Shown: positions 32,784 through 43,124 of the stretch, piece after piece | Numbering within the stretch: position 1 is the stretch's first letter | How the letters are laid out: each line of letters starts with the position of its first letter | Assembly (NCBI GenBank): GCA_963748405.1 | Contig: CAVVIT010000012.1 | Location: 33,080 to 97,079 of the forward strand | Length of the DNA: 64,000 nt | Reading direction: 5' to 3' | From: Fen-1273 sp963748405 | Lineage (GTDB): Bacteria; Bacteroidota; Ignavibacteria; UBA10030; UBA6906 | Program-made: the position numbers and the translations under genes | Notes under the pieces: model-generated | What the model was told of the DNA's origin: nothing | Databases searched by the model: none | What the model saw: the letters and a program-made list of their open reading frames with translations, nothing else

Positions 32784-35093
32784 ATGACGCTGCCCCGACG
32801 GACACTCGTACGCGCGCTTACCGTCGCCGCCGCATTTCCCGTGGCATTTCTCGTTCTCTCGCTCCTGTTCCCCCTTCCTCCGCTGAAACCCTATTCGGTC
32901 GTGGTGGCCGACAGGAACGGGAAATTCGTTCACGCGTTTCTCGCAGAGGACGGCGCCTGGCGGCTGCGGACCTCGCCCGACGAAATCCCCCCCCGGATGA
33001 AAGAGATCCTGATCCGCCGCGAAGACCGGTGGTTCTACTATCACCCCGGTGTGAACCCCTTTGCGATCCTGCGCGCGGTGCTCCAGAACGTGCGTTCCGG
33101 GCGGCGCGTTTCGGGGGCCTCCACGATCACGATGCAGATCGCCCGGATGCTCCACCCGGGGGAGCGCACGTACCTGACCAAAGCCGTCGAGGTCTTCCGG
33201 GCGCTCCAGCTCGAGTCGAGGTACTCCAAGAAGGAGCTCCTGGAGATCTACCTCTCGATCGCCCCGCTCGGCGGGAACGTCGAGGGGCTGCGCTCGGCGG
33301 CGCTCCTCTATTATGACACCCCGCTGGAGCGGCTCAACATCGCCCAGTTGTTCGACCTGATGCTCGTCCCGGGGGACCCGAACGGGCTCCAGCCAGACAG
33401 GAAGCCCGAACGCCTGCTCCTCGAGCGGAGGCGACAGGCCGCCGCCTGGATCCGCCGGGGCATTCTGACGCGCGAGGACTCCGTCGTCATCTGGAACACC
33501 CCCGCGCTCGCCGTCCGCCGCCCGCTTCCGCGCTACGCCCCGCATTTCGCGCTCCGCGTCAGGGAGATGTATCCGGACGCGAGCGACGTGCGGAGCTCGC
33601 TTGACCTCGGCGTCCAGCACACGGTGGAGCAGCTCCTGTCGAACCATCTCCGTCCGTGGAAGCAGCGCGGCGTGCGGAACAGCGCCGTGCTCGTCGTGGA
33701 AAACGGGACGCGTGAGATCATCGCATACGCCGGTTCCGAGGATTTTGCCGACGCGGGGGCGTCCGGGCAGGTCGACGCGGTCCGTGCTCTTCGCTCTCCC
33801 GGGTCGACGCTGAAACCTTTCCTGTATGCGATGCAGATGGACAGGGGGGAGCTTACCCCCCGTTCCCGGCTTCTCGACACCCCGTACGACGCCGAGGGTT
33901 TTCTTGCCGAAAATTACGACGGCACGTACTCCGGATACGTCTACGCGGAAGACGCGCTCCGCCGCTCCCTGAACGTCCCCATGGTGCGTATGCTGAAGAA
34001 AGCGGGGCTGCACCGGTTCCTGGACTTCACGTCGAATGCCGGGTTCGCCTCGCTTGCCGCGCAGCGCGCGCGGCTCGGCCTGAGCATGATACTCGGGGGG
34101 TGCGGCGTCACGCTCGAGGAGCTCGTGGCCGGCTACGCCGCGTTCCCCGCCGGCGGAAAATACGCCCCGCTCCGGTTCGTGCACGACGGGCACGCGGGCG
34201 CAGGCGAGGGGAAGCAGATATTTTCTCCCTCCTCCGCCTGGATGGTGACGGAGATCCTCCGCGGCCTTGACCGCCCGGACCTGCCGAACAACTTCGAGTT
34301 CGCGCTCAACCTCCCGGCCGTCGCGTTCAAAACCGGAACGAGCTACGGGAGGCGCGACGCGTGGTCGATCGGGTATTCCGCTGAGTACACCGTCGGTGTC
34401 TGGATCGGGAACGTCGACCAGAAAGGGAACCCGGAGCTGGTGGGAGGGAAATCGGCGGCGCCGCTCTTGATCGACATCCTGAACTCCATCTCGCGCGGAA
34501 ACCAGAAGACGATCCTCCCCCAGCCGAAAGACATCCGCGGCCGTCTTGTCTGCGCACGGAGCGGGCTCCTCCCCGGCCCGCGCTGCGAGAACCTGATCGA
34601 CGATGTCTGCTCGGCATCCCTTACGACGCAGCGCATCTGCGACGTCTGCCGGGAGGTTCTCGTCTCCCCCGACGGGCGGCTCTCGTACTGCCCCTCGTGC
34701 GTCGCCGATCATCCGTACAGGACGGTGACGATGGCCGAATACCCTCCCGAGCTCCTGGACTTCTGGCGCAAATCAGGCACGCCGTACGCGGCGGCGCCTC
34801 CGCATTATCCGCTCTGCTCCCGGCTCTACAGCGGGGACGGACCCGCGATCGTCAGTCCCTCGGACGACATGACGTACTACTTCGTCGCGAAGAAACAAAA
34901 GCTCGTCCTCCAGGCGACCTCCGGCGTCGACGTGCGGGAGCACGCCTGGTACGTGAACGACACGTATCTCGGCAGGAACAAGGCGGGGGAGAAGCTCTTC
35001 GTTCCCATCGCTGCGGGAGACCATACCGTGACCTGCATCGATGACAGGGGGAGGGCGACCTCCGTGCATATCAAGGTAAAACTCGTCCTCTAA
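32784..35093 (+). CDS. pbpC: Penicillin-binding protein 1C
   Basis: 769 residues from the ATG at 32784, which begins a signal/anchor (TLPRRTLVRALTVAAAFPVAFLVLSLL). Residues about 50-230 are a glycosyltransferase 51 domain with RREDRWFYYHPGVNP and GGSTI-like GASTITMQIARML. Residues about 280-590 are a transpeptidase domain with Ser341 in PGSTLKPF, SLNVPM (SxN) and FKTGTSYG (KTG). The C-terminal 160 residues form the PBP1C-specific domain, including four cysteines in CDVCREVL and CPSC. Makes and cross-links peptidoglycan in the periplasm. It is 23 bp upstream of the alpha-2-macroglobulin gene, a pairing known from Escherichia coli (pbpC-yfhM), which links the two in repairing envelope breaches. 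Confidence 0.95.
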   Translation: MTLPRRTLVRALTVAAAFPVAFLVLSLLFPLPPLKPYSVVVADRNGKFVHAFLAEDGAWRLRTSPDEIPPRMKEILIRREDRWFYYHPGVNPFAILRAVLQNVRSGRRVSGASTITMQIARMLHPGERTYLTKAVEVFRALQLESRYSKKELLEIYLSIAPLGGNVEGLRSAALLYYDTPLERLNIAQLFDLMLVPGDPNGLQPDRKPERLLLERRRQAAAWIRRGILTREDSVVIWNTPALAVRRPLPRYAPHFALRVREMYPDASDVRSSLDLGVQHTVEQLLSNHLRPWKQRGVRNSAVLVVENGTREIIAYAGSEDFADAGASGQVDAVRALRSPGSTLKPFLYAMQMDRGELTPRSRLLDTPYDAEGFLAENYDGTYSGYVYAEDALRRSLNVPMVRMLKKAGLHRFLDFTSNAGFASLAAQRARLGLSMILGGCGVTLEELVAGYAAFPAGGKYAPLRFVHDGHAGAGEGKQIFSPSSAWMVTEILRGLDRPDLPNNFEFALNLPAVAFKTGTSYGRRDAWSIGYSAEYTVGVWIGNVDQKGNPELVGGKSAAPLLIDILNSISRGNQKTILPQPKDIRGRLVCARSGLLPGPRCENLIDDVCSASLTTQRICDVCREVLVSPDGRLSYCPSCVADHPYRTVTMAEYPPELLDFWRKSGTPYAAAPPHYPLCSRLYSGDGPAIVSPSDDMTYYFVAKKQKLVLQATSGVDVREHAWYVNDTYLGRNKAGEKLFVPIAAGDHTVTCIDDRGRATSVHIKVKLVL

Positions 35094-35116
35094 CTTTTAA
35101 CCGGAAGGCTACCTCC

Positions 35117-38100
35117 ATGAAGCCCCTGAACGCCGTCCTCCTGGTCCTCCTCGCGGGGATCATGTTCGTCTCCTGCTCCGGACCGGATTCCCAGGCGCTC
35201 CGGCTCACGTCGGAACTCCCGTCGGGCGTCCTCCCCCGCGACGCGGTCATCACGCTCACGTTTTCGCGCGGCGTGGTCCCCGTGGATTCCCTGAACCTCT
35301 GGACGAACACCCCGTACATCGAGTTCACCCCGGCAGTTGCCGGCAAGTTCGTCTGGCAGGATACGACGCGGCTTGTCTTCAGTCCCGACCAGCCGTTTGC
35401 CGGGGACGCCCGGTTCAGCGCGAAGCTGAACACGGCCCTCCTGAAAGGGATGGCCCGCGCGGCCTCGTTCAAGGGGGGGGATGAGTTCACGTTCTCGACC
35501 GGAAGGTTCACGCTGAAAAATGCCGAGTTCTTCTACGACAGGATCGGCGACAAACGGCAGGTGGGCATCAGGGCGAACCTGGAATTCACGTACATGGTGA
35601 ACCCCGCGGACATCGCCTCGGGGCTTCGCCTGACGGTGGACGGCGTCCCGCAGCAGATCGCGCGCGTCGTGACGCAGGAGAAGAACAGGGTCATCGCGAT
35701 CGAGGTGGGGACGGTCACGCAGCTCGAGAAGTCGCGCGACATCGCGATCACGTTCGACGAGGGGCTCGTTTCCCCGGAGACCTCGACGCGCATCTGGATG
35801 GAGCGGCCGTTCACCTGCACGCTCCCGCCGCTCGCCGAGCTCAAGATCTACGGACACGAAGTCGGCTTCGACGGCACGACGAGCTGGATCACGGTCAGGA
35901 CCTCCCAGGAGGTCGACGCGGCGGTTGCGAAATCGAGCGTCACGCTCGATCCCGTGCGGGATTTCACCGTCACGGCGAACGGGTCGGGATTCACGATCAG
36001 GGGGAAATTCGAGCCGGGGACGGCGTTCCGGCTCCTCGTCAAAAAGGGTATGGAGAGCGTCCTCGGCGGGAAGACGCAGAACGACTATCCGGCGGACGTC
36101 GTGATCGGCAACATCGCCCCCTCGTTCCGCTTCAGCTCCTCCTCCGGCATCTACATGCTCATGGGGGGGAAGCGGACGCTCGAAGTCAGGACCGTCAACA
36201 TGCCGAAGCTGTTCGTCCGCGTGAGCCAGGTGTTCCAGAACAACCTGGTCTACTTCCTCGACAACGGGCGCTCGTACGATTACTATGAAGGGGATGAGGG
36301 GGGCGAGGACGACGACGGGGGGAGCTGGCGGGCGAAGTACCGCTATTACCTGGGGAACTACGGCCGGCAGCTCAAGGTGGACACGCTCGTAACGAACGGG
36401 TCGTCGAACCAGGAAGTGACGTCCGGAATCGACCTGAACCCGTACCTGAACAACGGGTACAAAGGGTTCTACCTCGTGGAAATCGCCAACCCGGCGGAAC
36501 CCTGGCGCACGACCTCCAAGCTCGTGTCGGTCTCCGATCTGGGACTGATCGTGAAAGCGAGCCCCGACGAGGTGATGGTCTTCGTCGTGAGCCTCGTGAC
36601 GAACCATCCCGTGCCCGGGGCGATCGTGACGCTCGTCTCCACGAACAACCAGGTGATCGCCACCGCGAAATCCGGGAGCGACGGGGAGGTGAAGTTCGGC
36701 AACTACAGGGCGACGGCGAAGGACTTCGCACTGAAGCTCGTGACGGCCGAGGCGGACAACGATTTCAACTTCATCAATCTCGCGGACTACAGGGTCGAGA
36801 ACTCCCGGTTCGACGTCGGGGGGAAGCGCGACGCGCAGGGGGTCTACGACGCGTTCCTCTACGGGGACCGGAACATCTACCGTCCCGGCGAGAAGATCAT
36901 CGCTTCGGGGATCGTCCGCAACCTGAACGAGGCGCTCCCCGCGGGAATGCCCGTCAGGGTGAAGTTCTACAGCCCCCGCGGCACCGTGGTGTCCGAGCAG
37001 CAGTATGCGCTCAACGAGGAGGGCTCGTTCGAGACCTCCTACCAGACCCCGCCGACCGCCGCAACCGGCGAGTACCGGCTCGAGCTCTATACCGGGAACA
37101 ATACGTTCCTCTCGAGCTACAAGGTGAGCGTCGAGGATTTCGTCCCCGACCGGCTCCGCCTCACGCTGAACGCGTCGCAGGAGACCGCGCGCCCCGGCGA
37201 GACGATCAAATACGATCTCCTTGCGCTCAACTTCTTCGGCCCCCCCGCGGCCGGGAGGAACTGGGAGTTCGAGGGATCGTTCGACGTCATCCCGTACGTC
37301 TCGAAGCGGTTCCCGGCGTTCCGGTTCTACGATGACGCCGCGAAGAACTACTCCGCAAATCCCGAGGTGTACACAGGGAAGACCGACGAGCAGGGAAAGG
37401 CGGCGATCGAGTTCGCGATGCCGGAGGACCTGACCTCGAGCGGACTCCTGCGGGGCAAAGGGCGCGTCGCGGTCTTCGACGAATCGGGACGCCCCGTCTA
37501 CCAGCTCGCGCAGACGATCGTGTATCCCAAGGACTATTTCATCGGCATCCGCAACCTCGGCGCGTACTACGTCAGCCCGGGAACCCCCCAGAAACTGCAG
37601 ATCGTGGCTGTCGACCCGCTCGACAAACCGATCGCCGGTTTCCAGGCGAAGATCGAGCTCATCCGGCACGAATGGCACTCGGTCCTTCGCCAGCACGAGG
37701 GGACGAACACGCTCCGGTACGTCTCGGAGCGGGTCGAGATCGTGGAAAAGACCGATCGCGTCGCCCTTGCCGACACCTCGTACGAATACACGTATGTCAC
37801 CCCGCGGTCGGGCGACTACGTGCTCCGCGTTTCGAAGGACGGGGACACCGGGTACAACCAGTTCTCGTTCTATTCCTACAGCTGGGGAACGACGGACGTG
37901 ACCTCGTTCGAAGTGAACCCCGAAGCCCGCGTGGACATCGTCTTCGACAAGCCGGTGTATGCGCCGGGGGAGAAGGCGCACGTCCTCTTCCAGACTCCGT
38001 TCAGCGGCAGGATGCTCGTCACGGTGGAGCGGAACAGGGAGTTCAGCTACCGGTACCTCGACGTGACGAACAACGCCGCGTCGATGGACATCGCGGTCGA

Positions 38101-40552
38101 CGAGAAGTTTCTCCCGAACGCATATGTCACCGCCGTGCTCTTCCGCAAAATCAGGGACGAGGACATACCGCTTCTTGCCGGTCACGGGTTTGCGCCGCTG
38201 TTCGTGGAGCGGAAATCGAACCGTCTCGATGTGGCGATCAGGGCGCCGGAGAGGATCCGGCCGCGCGGGAAACAGACGATCACCGTCACGGCGGGGGCCG
38301 AGAAGAACGTGTACGTCACGCTCGCCGCGGTGGACGAGGGGATCTGCCAGGTCAAGAACTACAAAACGCCCGACCCGTACGGATACTTCTACGCGCGGAA
38401 GACGCTGGAGACCGAAACGTTCGATTTCTTCAAGCACCTCATACCCGAAGCGAAGATCCCGAAGGCGAGCAGCGCGGGGGGGAGCGAGGCGGAGACGGCA
38501 AAACGGGCCAACCCGCTCGGCGTCCAGCGCTTCAAGCCGCTGGCCCTCTGGTCCGGTATACTGAAGACGAACGGCAACGGCGAGGCGGAAGTCACGCTCG
38601 ACATTCCGGAGTTCAACGGTGAGCTCCGGCTGATGGCCCTCGCGTACAAGGGGGACCGGTTCGGGTACGCGCAGCTCCCGATGAAGGTGTCCGATCCGGT
38701 CGTGATCACTCCCGCGCTTCCCCGTTTCCTCAGCCCCGGGGATTCGATCGTGATGCCGGTGACCGCCTTCAACACCACGGGAAAGCCGGTCACGCTCCAG
38801 TTCTCGCTGCAGACCGAGGGACCGGTGAGCGCGGTCTCGAAGGGGGCCACGCTGGAGGTCGGGGCCAACCAGGAGCGGTTCACGAACCTTGCGCTTCGCG
38901 GGGCCGCCCAGGTAGGGAAGGCCACGGTGAAAGTGCGGACCGACGCCTTCGGCGAGACGCTCGTCTCCTCGACCGAGCTCCCCGTGCGCCCCGCGGCGCC
39001 GTTCTCCTCCGACGCTGTGACCGGGATGGTGGACGGAGGGAAGTCGGTCTCCCACGACATTCCGGACGCCTACCTCGCGTACGGCCGGAGGGCCTACCTG
39101 ACCCTGAGTCCGTACCCCGTGGCGAACTTCGCGAAGGAGCTTGCCTACCTGATCGGCTACCCGCACGGGTGCCTGGAGCAGACGGTCTCGAAGGCGTTCC
39201 CCCAGATCTACCTCCGCGACGTCGCCATGATCCTTGCTCCCTCGACGCTCAACTCGGGGAGCCCGATCTATTTTGTGAACGAGGCGATTACGAAGATCAC
39301 GTCGATGCAGCTCTACGACGGGACGTTTTCCTACTGGCCCGGCGAGACGACGACGAACCGGTGGGCGACGGTGTACGCCACCCACTTCCTCCTGGAGGCG
39401 CGGAAGGCCGGGTTTGCGGTCTCCGACGGGGTCCTGAAATCCGCGCTGGGCGCGGTTGCCGGGATCGCCCGGAGCAAGCTCACGGAGGACTATTACGCGT
39501 ACGGGAACAACCAGACGACCGTGCACCGCATCGCCGACAAGAGCACGGTCTATGCGCTCTACGTGCTGGCGCTGGGCGGCGCGCCGGAAAAGGCGGTGAT
39601 GGATTTCTACCGGGGGGAAAAGGGGCTGCTCGTCACCGATACGAAATACCTCCTTGCCGGCGCATACGCGCTGGCGGGTGACCGCTCGGCCTACGGCGAG
39701 ATACTCCCCTCCCAGTTCGCGGTCGAAGAAGCGGTCCGCGAGTCCGGGTGGAATTTCGATTCCCCCATCAGGGCGAACGCGCTCATGCTCAATATTCTTC
39801 TTGAATCGGACCTGAACAATCCCAACATCCCGCGCCTGATGGAGTACCTCTCGTCGCATTACCACAGCGGCTGGTGGTACAGCACGCAGGATGACGCGTT
39901 CACGCTCCTGGCGTTCGGCAAGGCCGCACGGATCGCCACGGGGACGAAGGTGGAGGGGACGGTCACCGTCGGCACGAAGGAGTACGCCTACAAGGGGGGG
40001 AACCAGAAGATCGACATGGAGCCCTTCGGCAGGAAGGTGACCGTCACGCTGAAAGGGGAGGGGAGGATCTATTATTCCCTCGTGACCGAAGGGATCCGCT
40101 CCGACGGCGCGGTGAAGATCGAGGATAAGAACCTCCAGGTGCGCAGAGAGCTCCTCGACAGGAACGGGAGCCCGGTGAACCTGTCGGCCATCAGGCAGAA
40201 CGATCTCATCGTCGTGCGGATCACGCTCACGTCGTCGGTCAGCGACCTTGACAATATCGCGATCACCGACCTCCTCCCGGCGGGGTTCGAGCTCGAGAAC
40301 CCGCGCATCACCGAGGCCACGAACTACGCGTTCATCAAGGATCCCGCGACGGCGGACTACATGGACATACGCGACGACAGGATCAACCTGTACACGGCCT
40401 TCCGGGGAGGCGCGAGGCAGATGCGCTTCTACTATGCCGTCCGGGCGGTCACGCAGGGGAATTTCCAGTACGCGCCGGTGGCGGCCGAGGCGATGTACAA
40501 CGCCGACTACCGCTCGGCGAGCGGCGGAGGACGTCTCCGCATCGGAAAGTAG
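35117..40552 (+). CDS. Bacterial alpha-2-macroglobulin lipoprotein
   Basis: 1811 residues with a lipoprotein signal (MKPLNAVLLVLLAGIMFVSC, Cys20). It follows pbpC at 23 bp and belongs to the YfhM-type group. A series of macroglobulin (MG) immunoglobulin-like domains occupies residues about 30-1000. The thioester motif GCLEQ is complete, with Cys1352, in a TED helical domain; residues about 1640-1811 form the C-terminal receptor-type domain. It should trap proteases that breach the outer membrane; the CLEQ motif marks it as the thioester-active type. Both PBP1C and A2M are envelope-defence partners. The gene's opposite strand also has a long open frame, but it is a codon-bias artefact. Confidence 0.93.
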   Translation: MKPLNAVLLVLLAGIMFVSCSGPDSQALRLTSELPSGVLPRDAVITLTFSRGVVPVDSLNLWTNTPYIEFTPAVAGKFVWQDTTRLVFSPDQPFAGDARFSAKLNTALLKGMARAASFKGGDEFTFSTGRFTLKNAEFFYDRIGDKRQVGIRANLEFTYMVNPADIASGLRLTVDGVPQQIARVVTQEKNRVIAIEVGTVTQLEKSRDIAITFDEGLVSPETSTRIWMERPFTCTLPPLAELKIYGHEVGFDGTTSWITVRTSQEVDAAVAKSSVTLDPVRDFTVTANGSGFTIRGKFEPGTAFRLLVKKGMESVLGGKTQNDYPADVVIGNIAPSFRFSSSSGIYMLMGGKRTLEVRTVNMPKLFVRVSQVFQNNLVYFLDNGRSYDYYEGDEGGEDDDGGSWRAKYRYYLGNYGRQLKVDTLVTNGSSNQEVTSGIDLNPYLNNGYKGFYLVEIANPAEPWRTTSKLVSVSDLGLIVKASPDEVMVFVVSLVTNHPVPGAIVTLVSTNNQVIATAKSGSDGEVKFGNYRATAKDFALKLVTAEADNDFNFINLADYRVENSRFDVGGKRDAQGVYDAFLYGDRNIYRPGEKIIASGIVRNLNEALPAGMPVRVKFYSPRGTVVSEQQYALNEEGSFETSYQTPPTAATGEYRLELYTGNNTFLSSYKVSVEDFVPDRLRLTLNASQETARPGETIKYDLLALNFFGPPAAGRNWEFEGSFDVIPYVSKRFPAFRFYDDAAKNYSANPEVYTGKTDEQGKAAIEFAMPEDLTSSGLLRGKGRVAVFDESGRPVYQLAQTIVYPKDYFIGIRNLGAYYVSPGTPQKLQIVAVDPLDKPIAGFQAKIELIRHEWHSVLRQHEGTNTLRYVSERVEIVEKTDRVALADTSYEYTYVTPRSGDYVLRVSKDGDTGYNQFSFYSYSWGTTDVTSFEVNPEARVDIVFDKPVYAPGEKAHVLFQTPFSGRMLVTVERNREFSYRYLDVTNNAASMDIAVDEKFLPNAYVTAVLFRKIRDEDIPLLAGHGFAPLFVERKSNRLDVAIRAPERIRPRGKQTITVTAGAEKNVYVTLAAVDEGICQVKNYKTPDPYGYFYARKTLETETFDFFKHLIPEAKIPKASSAGGSEAETAKRANPLGVQRFKPLALWSGILKTNGNGEAEVTLDIPEFNGELRLMALAYKGDRFGYAQLPMKVSDPVVITPALPRFLSPGDSIVMPVTAFNTTGKPVTLQFSLQTEGPVSAVSKGATLEVGANQERFTNLALRGAAQVGKATVKVRTDAFGETLVSSTELPVRPAAPFSSDAVTGMVDGGKSVSHDIPDAYLAYGRRAYLTLSPYPVANFAKELAYLIGYPHGCLEQTVSKAFPQIYLRDVAMILAPSTLNSGSPIYFVNEAITKITSMQLYDGTFSYWPGETTTNRWATVYATHFLLEARKAGFAVSDGVLKSALGAVAGIARSKLTEDYYAYGNNQTTVHRIADKSTVYALYVLALGGAPEKAVMDFYRGEKGLLVTDTKYLLAGAYALAGDRSAYGEILPSQFAVEEAVRESGWNFDSPIRANALMLNILLESDLNNPNIPRLMEYLSSHYHSGWWYSTQDDAFTLLAFGKAARIATGTKVEGTVTVGTKEYAYKGGNQKIDMEPFGRKVTVTLKGEGRIYYSLVTEGIRSDGAVKIEDKNLQVRRELLDRNGSPVNLSAIRQNDLIVVRITLTSSVSDLDNIAITDLLPAGFELENPRITEATNYAFIKDPATADYMDIRDDRINLYTAFRGGARQMRFYYAVRAVTQGNFQYAPVAAEAMYNADYRSASGGGRLRIGK

Positions 40553-40574
40553 TGAGTTTCTCCCCCGACTGTCG

Positions 40575-40580
40575 TATATT
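40575..40580 (+). promoter_or_regulatory. Isolated -10-like TATATT six bases before an ATG
   Basis: TATATT at 40575-40580 lies only 5 nt before the ATG at 40586, followed by C as in the pbpC promoter. There is no convincing -35, but a transcript would start at or next to the ATG, which would be leaderless or the element is chance. Confidence 0.25.
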
Positions 40581-40585
40581 CCACC

Positions 40586-42013
40586 ATGGCCGGGCGCACT
40601 GTCATCAATGCTGTGCTGTTTGCTCCGCTCCTGGCGGGTCTGGTTGACGCCCAGCCCGCCAATGTCCGGGTGAATCCCAGAGTGAACGGGGATTTCTATC
40701 CGCCGGAGGAGGTCTCCGTCGCGATCAATCCCCTCAACCCGATGAACATCGCCGCCTCCGCGAACGTCCGCTACGCGTACATCTCGATCGACGGGGGCGC
40801 TTCCTGGAAGGAAAGCCTTCTCCCCACCGGGACGTGGGGAGATCCGAGCCTCGCGTTCGACGCACGCGGCGGCCTCTACTACTCTCATCTGACGAACTAC
40901 GGGATGATCGGCGTCCCCGGGGCGCAGTTCATCGACCGGCTCGGCGTTCACAGGTCGTCTGACGGCGGGTTCACGTGGAGGGATTCGGTCATCGTCGGGT
41001 ACAACCCTCCCCGCCAGCAGGACAAGGATTATATCGTCGCGGACATCACGAACTCCGCGTACAGGAATTCGCTTTACCTGGGCTGGACGCAGTTCGATAC
41101 GTACGGCAGCACCTCGCCCTCCGACAGCTCGCGCATACTGTGTTCCCGCTCGACCGACGGCGGAGCGACGTGGGGAAAAAACGTCTTTGTCGACTCGCTC
41201 CCGGGAGGTTGGGACCAGCACGTCTCGGGGATCTACAGGTGCAACGGGATGCCGGTCACGGCGTGCGACATCAGCAACTCCGCGAACCGGGGGACGGTCT
41301 ACGTGTGCTGGGCGGACATCCGGTACGGGATCGGGAAGACGAGGATATTCCTCAGGCGGTCCACCGACGGAGGTGCCTCCTGGCAGCCGGCGGTGCAGGT
41401 GAACACGGACGGGACGGACCGGGAGCACTTCTTCCCCTGGATGACCGTCGATCCGCTCTCCGGAGTCGTCTACGTCGTGTATTACGACAGGCGGGAGACC
41501 GACGGGGACATGACGGACGTGTACGTCTCGCGGTCATCCGACGGGGGGAAATCGTTCGCCGATTTCAGGGTGAGCGCGACGCCGTTCACCCCCGATTCCG
41601 CGGTCTTCTTCGGCGACTATACGGGGATCGCCGCACGGGGAGGGAAGGTCTGCCCGGTCTGGATGAGGATGGACTCTGGCGAGCTGACGATCTGGACCGC
41701 CCCGTTCGTGGACACGCTCTTTGTGCCGCCCCCGGGGCCCGCCGTCCCTTCGTATTTTGCTCTTTCACAAAATTATCCGAACCCGTTCAACCCGTCCACG
41801 ACGATCGCTTACCAGATCCCCCGGGTCTCCTATGTCCGGCTTTCCGTGTACGATCTGCTCGGCAGGGAGGTGACCCGTCTTGTGGACGGCCCGCAGGCGG
41901 CGGGGTTCTACGCGCCCGTCTTCAACGCGACTCACCTGGCGAGCGGCGTGTATTTCTACAAGCTCTCCGCGGAAGGGTATTCCGAGGAGAAGTCGATGGT
42001 ATTTCTTAAATGA
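40586..42013 (+). CDS. Secreted BNR-repeat/sialidase-like protein with T9SS sorting domain
   Basis: 475 residues. Signal peptide (MAGRTVINAVLFAPLLAGLVDAQ). Residues about 40-370 contain BNR/Asp-box-like repeats (SIDGGASWKE, SSDGGFTWRDS, SRSTDGGATWGKN, RSTDGGASWQPA, RSSDGGKSFAD) that form a beta-propeller; this is like secreted sialidases but the sialidase catalytic residues are not identified. Residues about 390-475 are a T9SS type A domain with QNYPNPFNPSTTI and VYDLLGREV. It overlaps the next gene by 4 bp (ATGA), so it is the first gene of a coupled operon with the phosphoesterase. Probable surface protein of unknown ligand. Confidence 0.85.
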   Translation: MAGRTVINAVLFAPLLAGLVDAQPANVRVNPRVNGDFYPPEEVSVAINPLNPMNIAASANVRYAYISIDGGASWKESLLPTGTWGDPSLAFDARGGLYYSHLTNYGMIGVPGAQFIDRLGVHRSSDGGFTWRDSVIVGYNPPRQQDKDYIVADITNSAYRNSLYLGWTQFDTYGSTSPSDSSRILCSRSTDGGATWGKNVFVDSLPGGWDQHVSGIYRCNGMPVTACDISNSANRGTVYVCWADIRYGIGKTRIFLRRSTDGGASWQPAVQVNTDGTDREHFFPWMTVDPLSGVVYVVYYDRRETDGDMTDVYVSRSSDGGKSFADFRVSATPFTPDSAVFFGDYTGIAARGGKVCPVWMRMDSGELTIWTAPFVDTLFVPPPGPAVPSYFALSQNYPNPFNPSTTIAYQIPRVSYVRLSVYDLLGREVTRLVDGPQAAGFYAPVFNATHLASGVYFYKLSAEGYSEEKSMVFLK

Positions 42014-43113
42014 GAAAAAGGATCCCGATGCGCCTGATTGCGACGTCCGTTCTCGCTGCACTTGCACTCTCCGTCTCCGATGCGGGGATTCTGATGCGCC
42101 CGTATCTTCAGGCGCTCACTCCCACGAGCGTCTATGTCCTCGTCGAGTCGGATGCCTCTGCACCGTTGAGCGTGAAGTACGGGACGACCCCCGATTGCCC
42201 CCTTTCGGCGGCCACGGAAAGCGTCGCGCCGACGAGCGCCGTCCCCCCGACGTACGTTCACCGCATCGCGCTGCGGAACCTCAGCCCCGAAACCCCGTAT
42301 TACTACAGGGTGGCCGGGGAGGGCGCGTTTACGGAGATTTCCCGTTTCAGCACCGGTGCTCTTCCCGGGACGCCGTTCCGGTTCGTCTGGGTCGCCGATG
42401 ACCGGAGCGGGCCGGAAGTCTTCGACAGCGTCATCGTCCACGCTGCTGCGGCGAAGCCGCTCATCGCGCTCCTGGGGGGCGATCTCTGTCCCCGGCCGGC
42501 GTATGAGGCATGGAAAACCGGGTTCTTCCGGCCCGACGAACTCGCGTTCGCGGCGGTCGTCCCGTGGGTCAATGCTCCCGGGAACCACGAAAAATGGAAC
42601 GGGGACACGCAGGCGTTCACGCACGGACCGGTCGGCTCGGGCTCTGAAGGGTACTTCTCGTTCGATTGCGGCGACATGCACGTGCTCGTTCTCAACAGCG
42701 AGCTCCCGCTCGGGGCAGGCACCGCGCAGTTTGCGTTTGCCGAGTCCGACCTGCACGGTACGGATCAGGCCTGGAAGATTGTCATGCTCCACAAGCCCGC
42801 ATACTGCGCGGGGGGACACGGCGAGGATTCCGTGGTTGTTGCGATGACGTCGATGCTCTTTGAGCCCGCCGGCGTTGCCATGCTTCTGACGGGACACTCG
42901 CACTTCTACCAGCACAACGTGGTCAACGGCATCCACCACATGGTCATCGGTTCGGCCGGGGCCCCGCTGTATGATCCGGCGCGCGCATGGTACACGCAGA
43001 AGTCTGTCAAATCCTATAACTGGGCCGTCGCGGACGTGACCCCTTCGACGCTCAGTCTGTACGTCTATGACGAACACGGTGCCCCGCTGGACACCGTCCT
43101 TCTCACAAAATAG
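42010..43113 (+). CDS. Secreted purple-acid-phosphatase-like metallophosphoesterase
   Basis: 367 residues. Signal peptide (IATSVLAALALSVSDAG), then an N-terminal FnIII-like domain (about 30-110; LMRPYLQALTPTSVYVLVES, the usual PAP N-terminus). The catalytic domain has WVADDRS in place of the usual GDxG, then LGGDLCPRP, GNHEKWN, MLHKPAY and GHSHFYQ. All five metal-ligand positions can be matched but motif I is unusual. It overlaps the preceding T9SS gene by 4 bp and lacks its own sorting domain. Probably a periplasmic or surface phosphatase. Confidence 0.85.
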   Translation: MRKRIPMRLIATSVLAALALSVSDAGILMRPYLQALTPTSVYVLVESDASAPLSVKYGTTPDCPLSAATESVAPTSAVPPTYVHRIALRNLSPETPYYYRVAGEGAFTEISRFSTGALPGTPFRFVWVADDRSGPEVFDSVIVHAAAAKPLIALLGGDLCPRPAYEAWKTGFFRPDELAFAAVVPWVNAPGNHEKWNGDTQAFTHGPVGSGSEGYFSFDCGDMHVLVLNSELPLGAGTAQFAFAESDLHGTDQAWKIVMLHKPAYCAGGHGEDSVVVAMTSMLFEPAGVAMLLTGHSHFYQHNVVNGIHHMVIGSAGAPLYDPARAWYTQKSVKSYNWAVADVTPSTLSLYVYDEHGAPLDTVLLTK

Positions 43114-43124
43114 CGGACCTCATC

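Noticed and set aside
31947..34712. 921-codon open frame antisense to pbpC
   Set aside because: It is the shadow of the pbpC gene; only the 32033-32545 part in a different frame has a signal peptide and a promoter.
35090..41428. 2112-codon open frame on the minus strand antisense to the alpha-2-macroglobulin gene
   Set aside because: The plus-strand genes are recognisable proteins; the antisense product is Arg/Asp/Val-rich low-complexity with no domain, expected from GC-rich codon bias.
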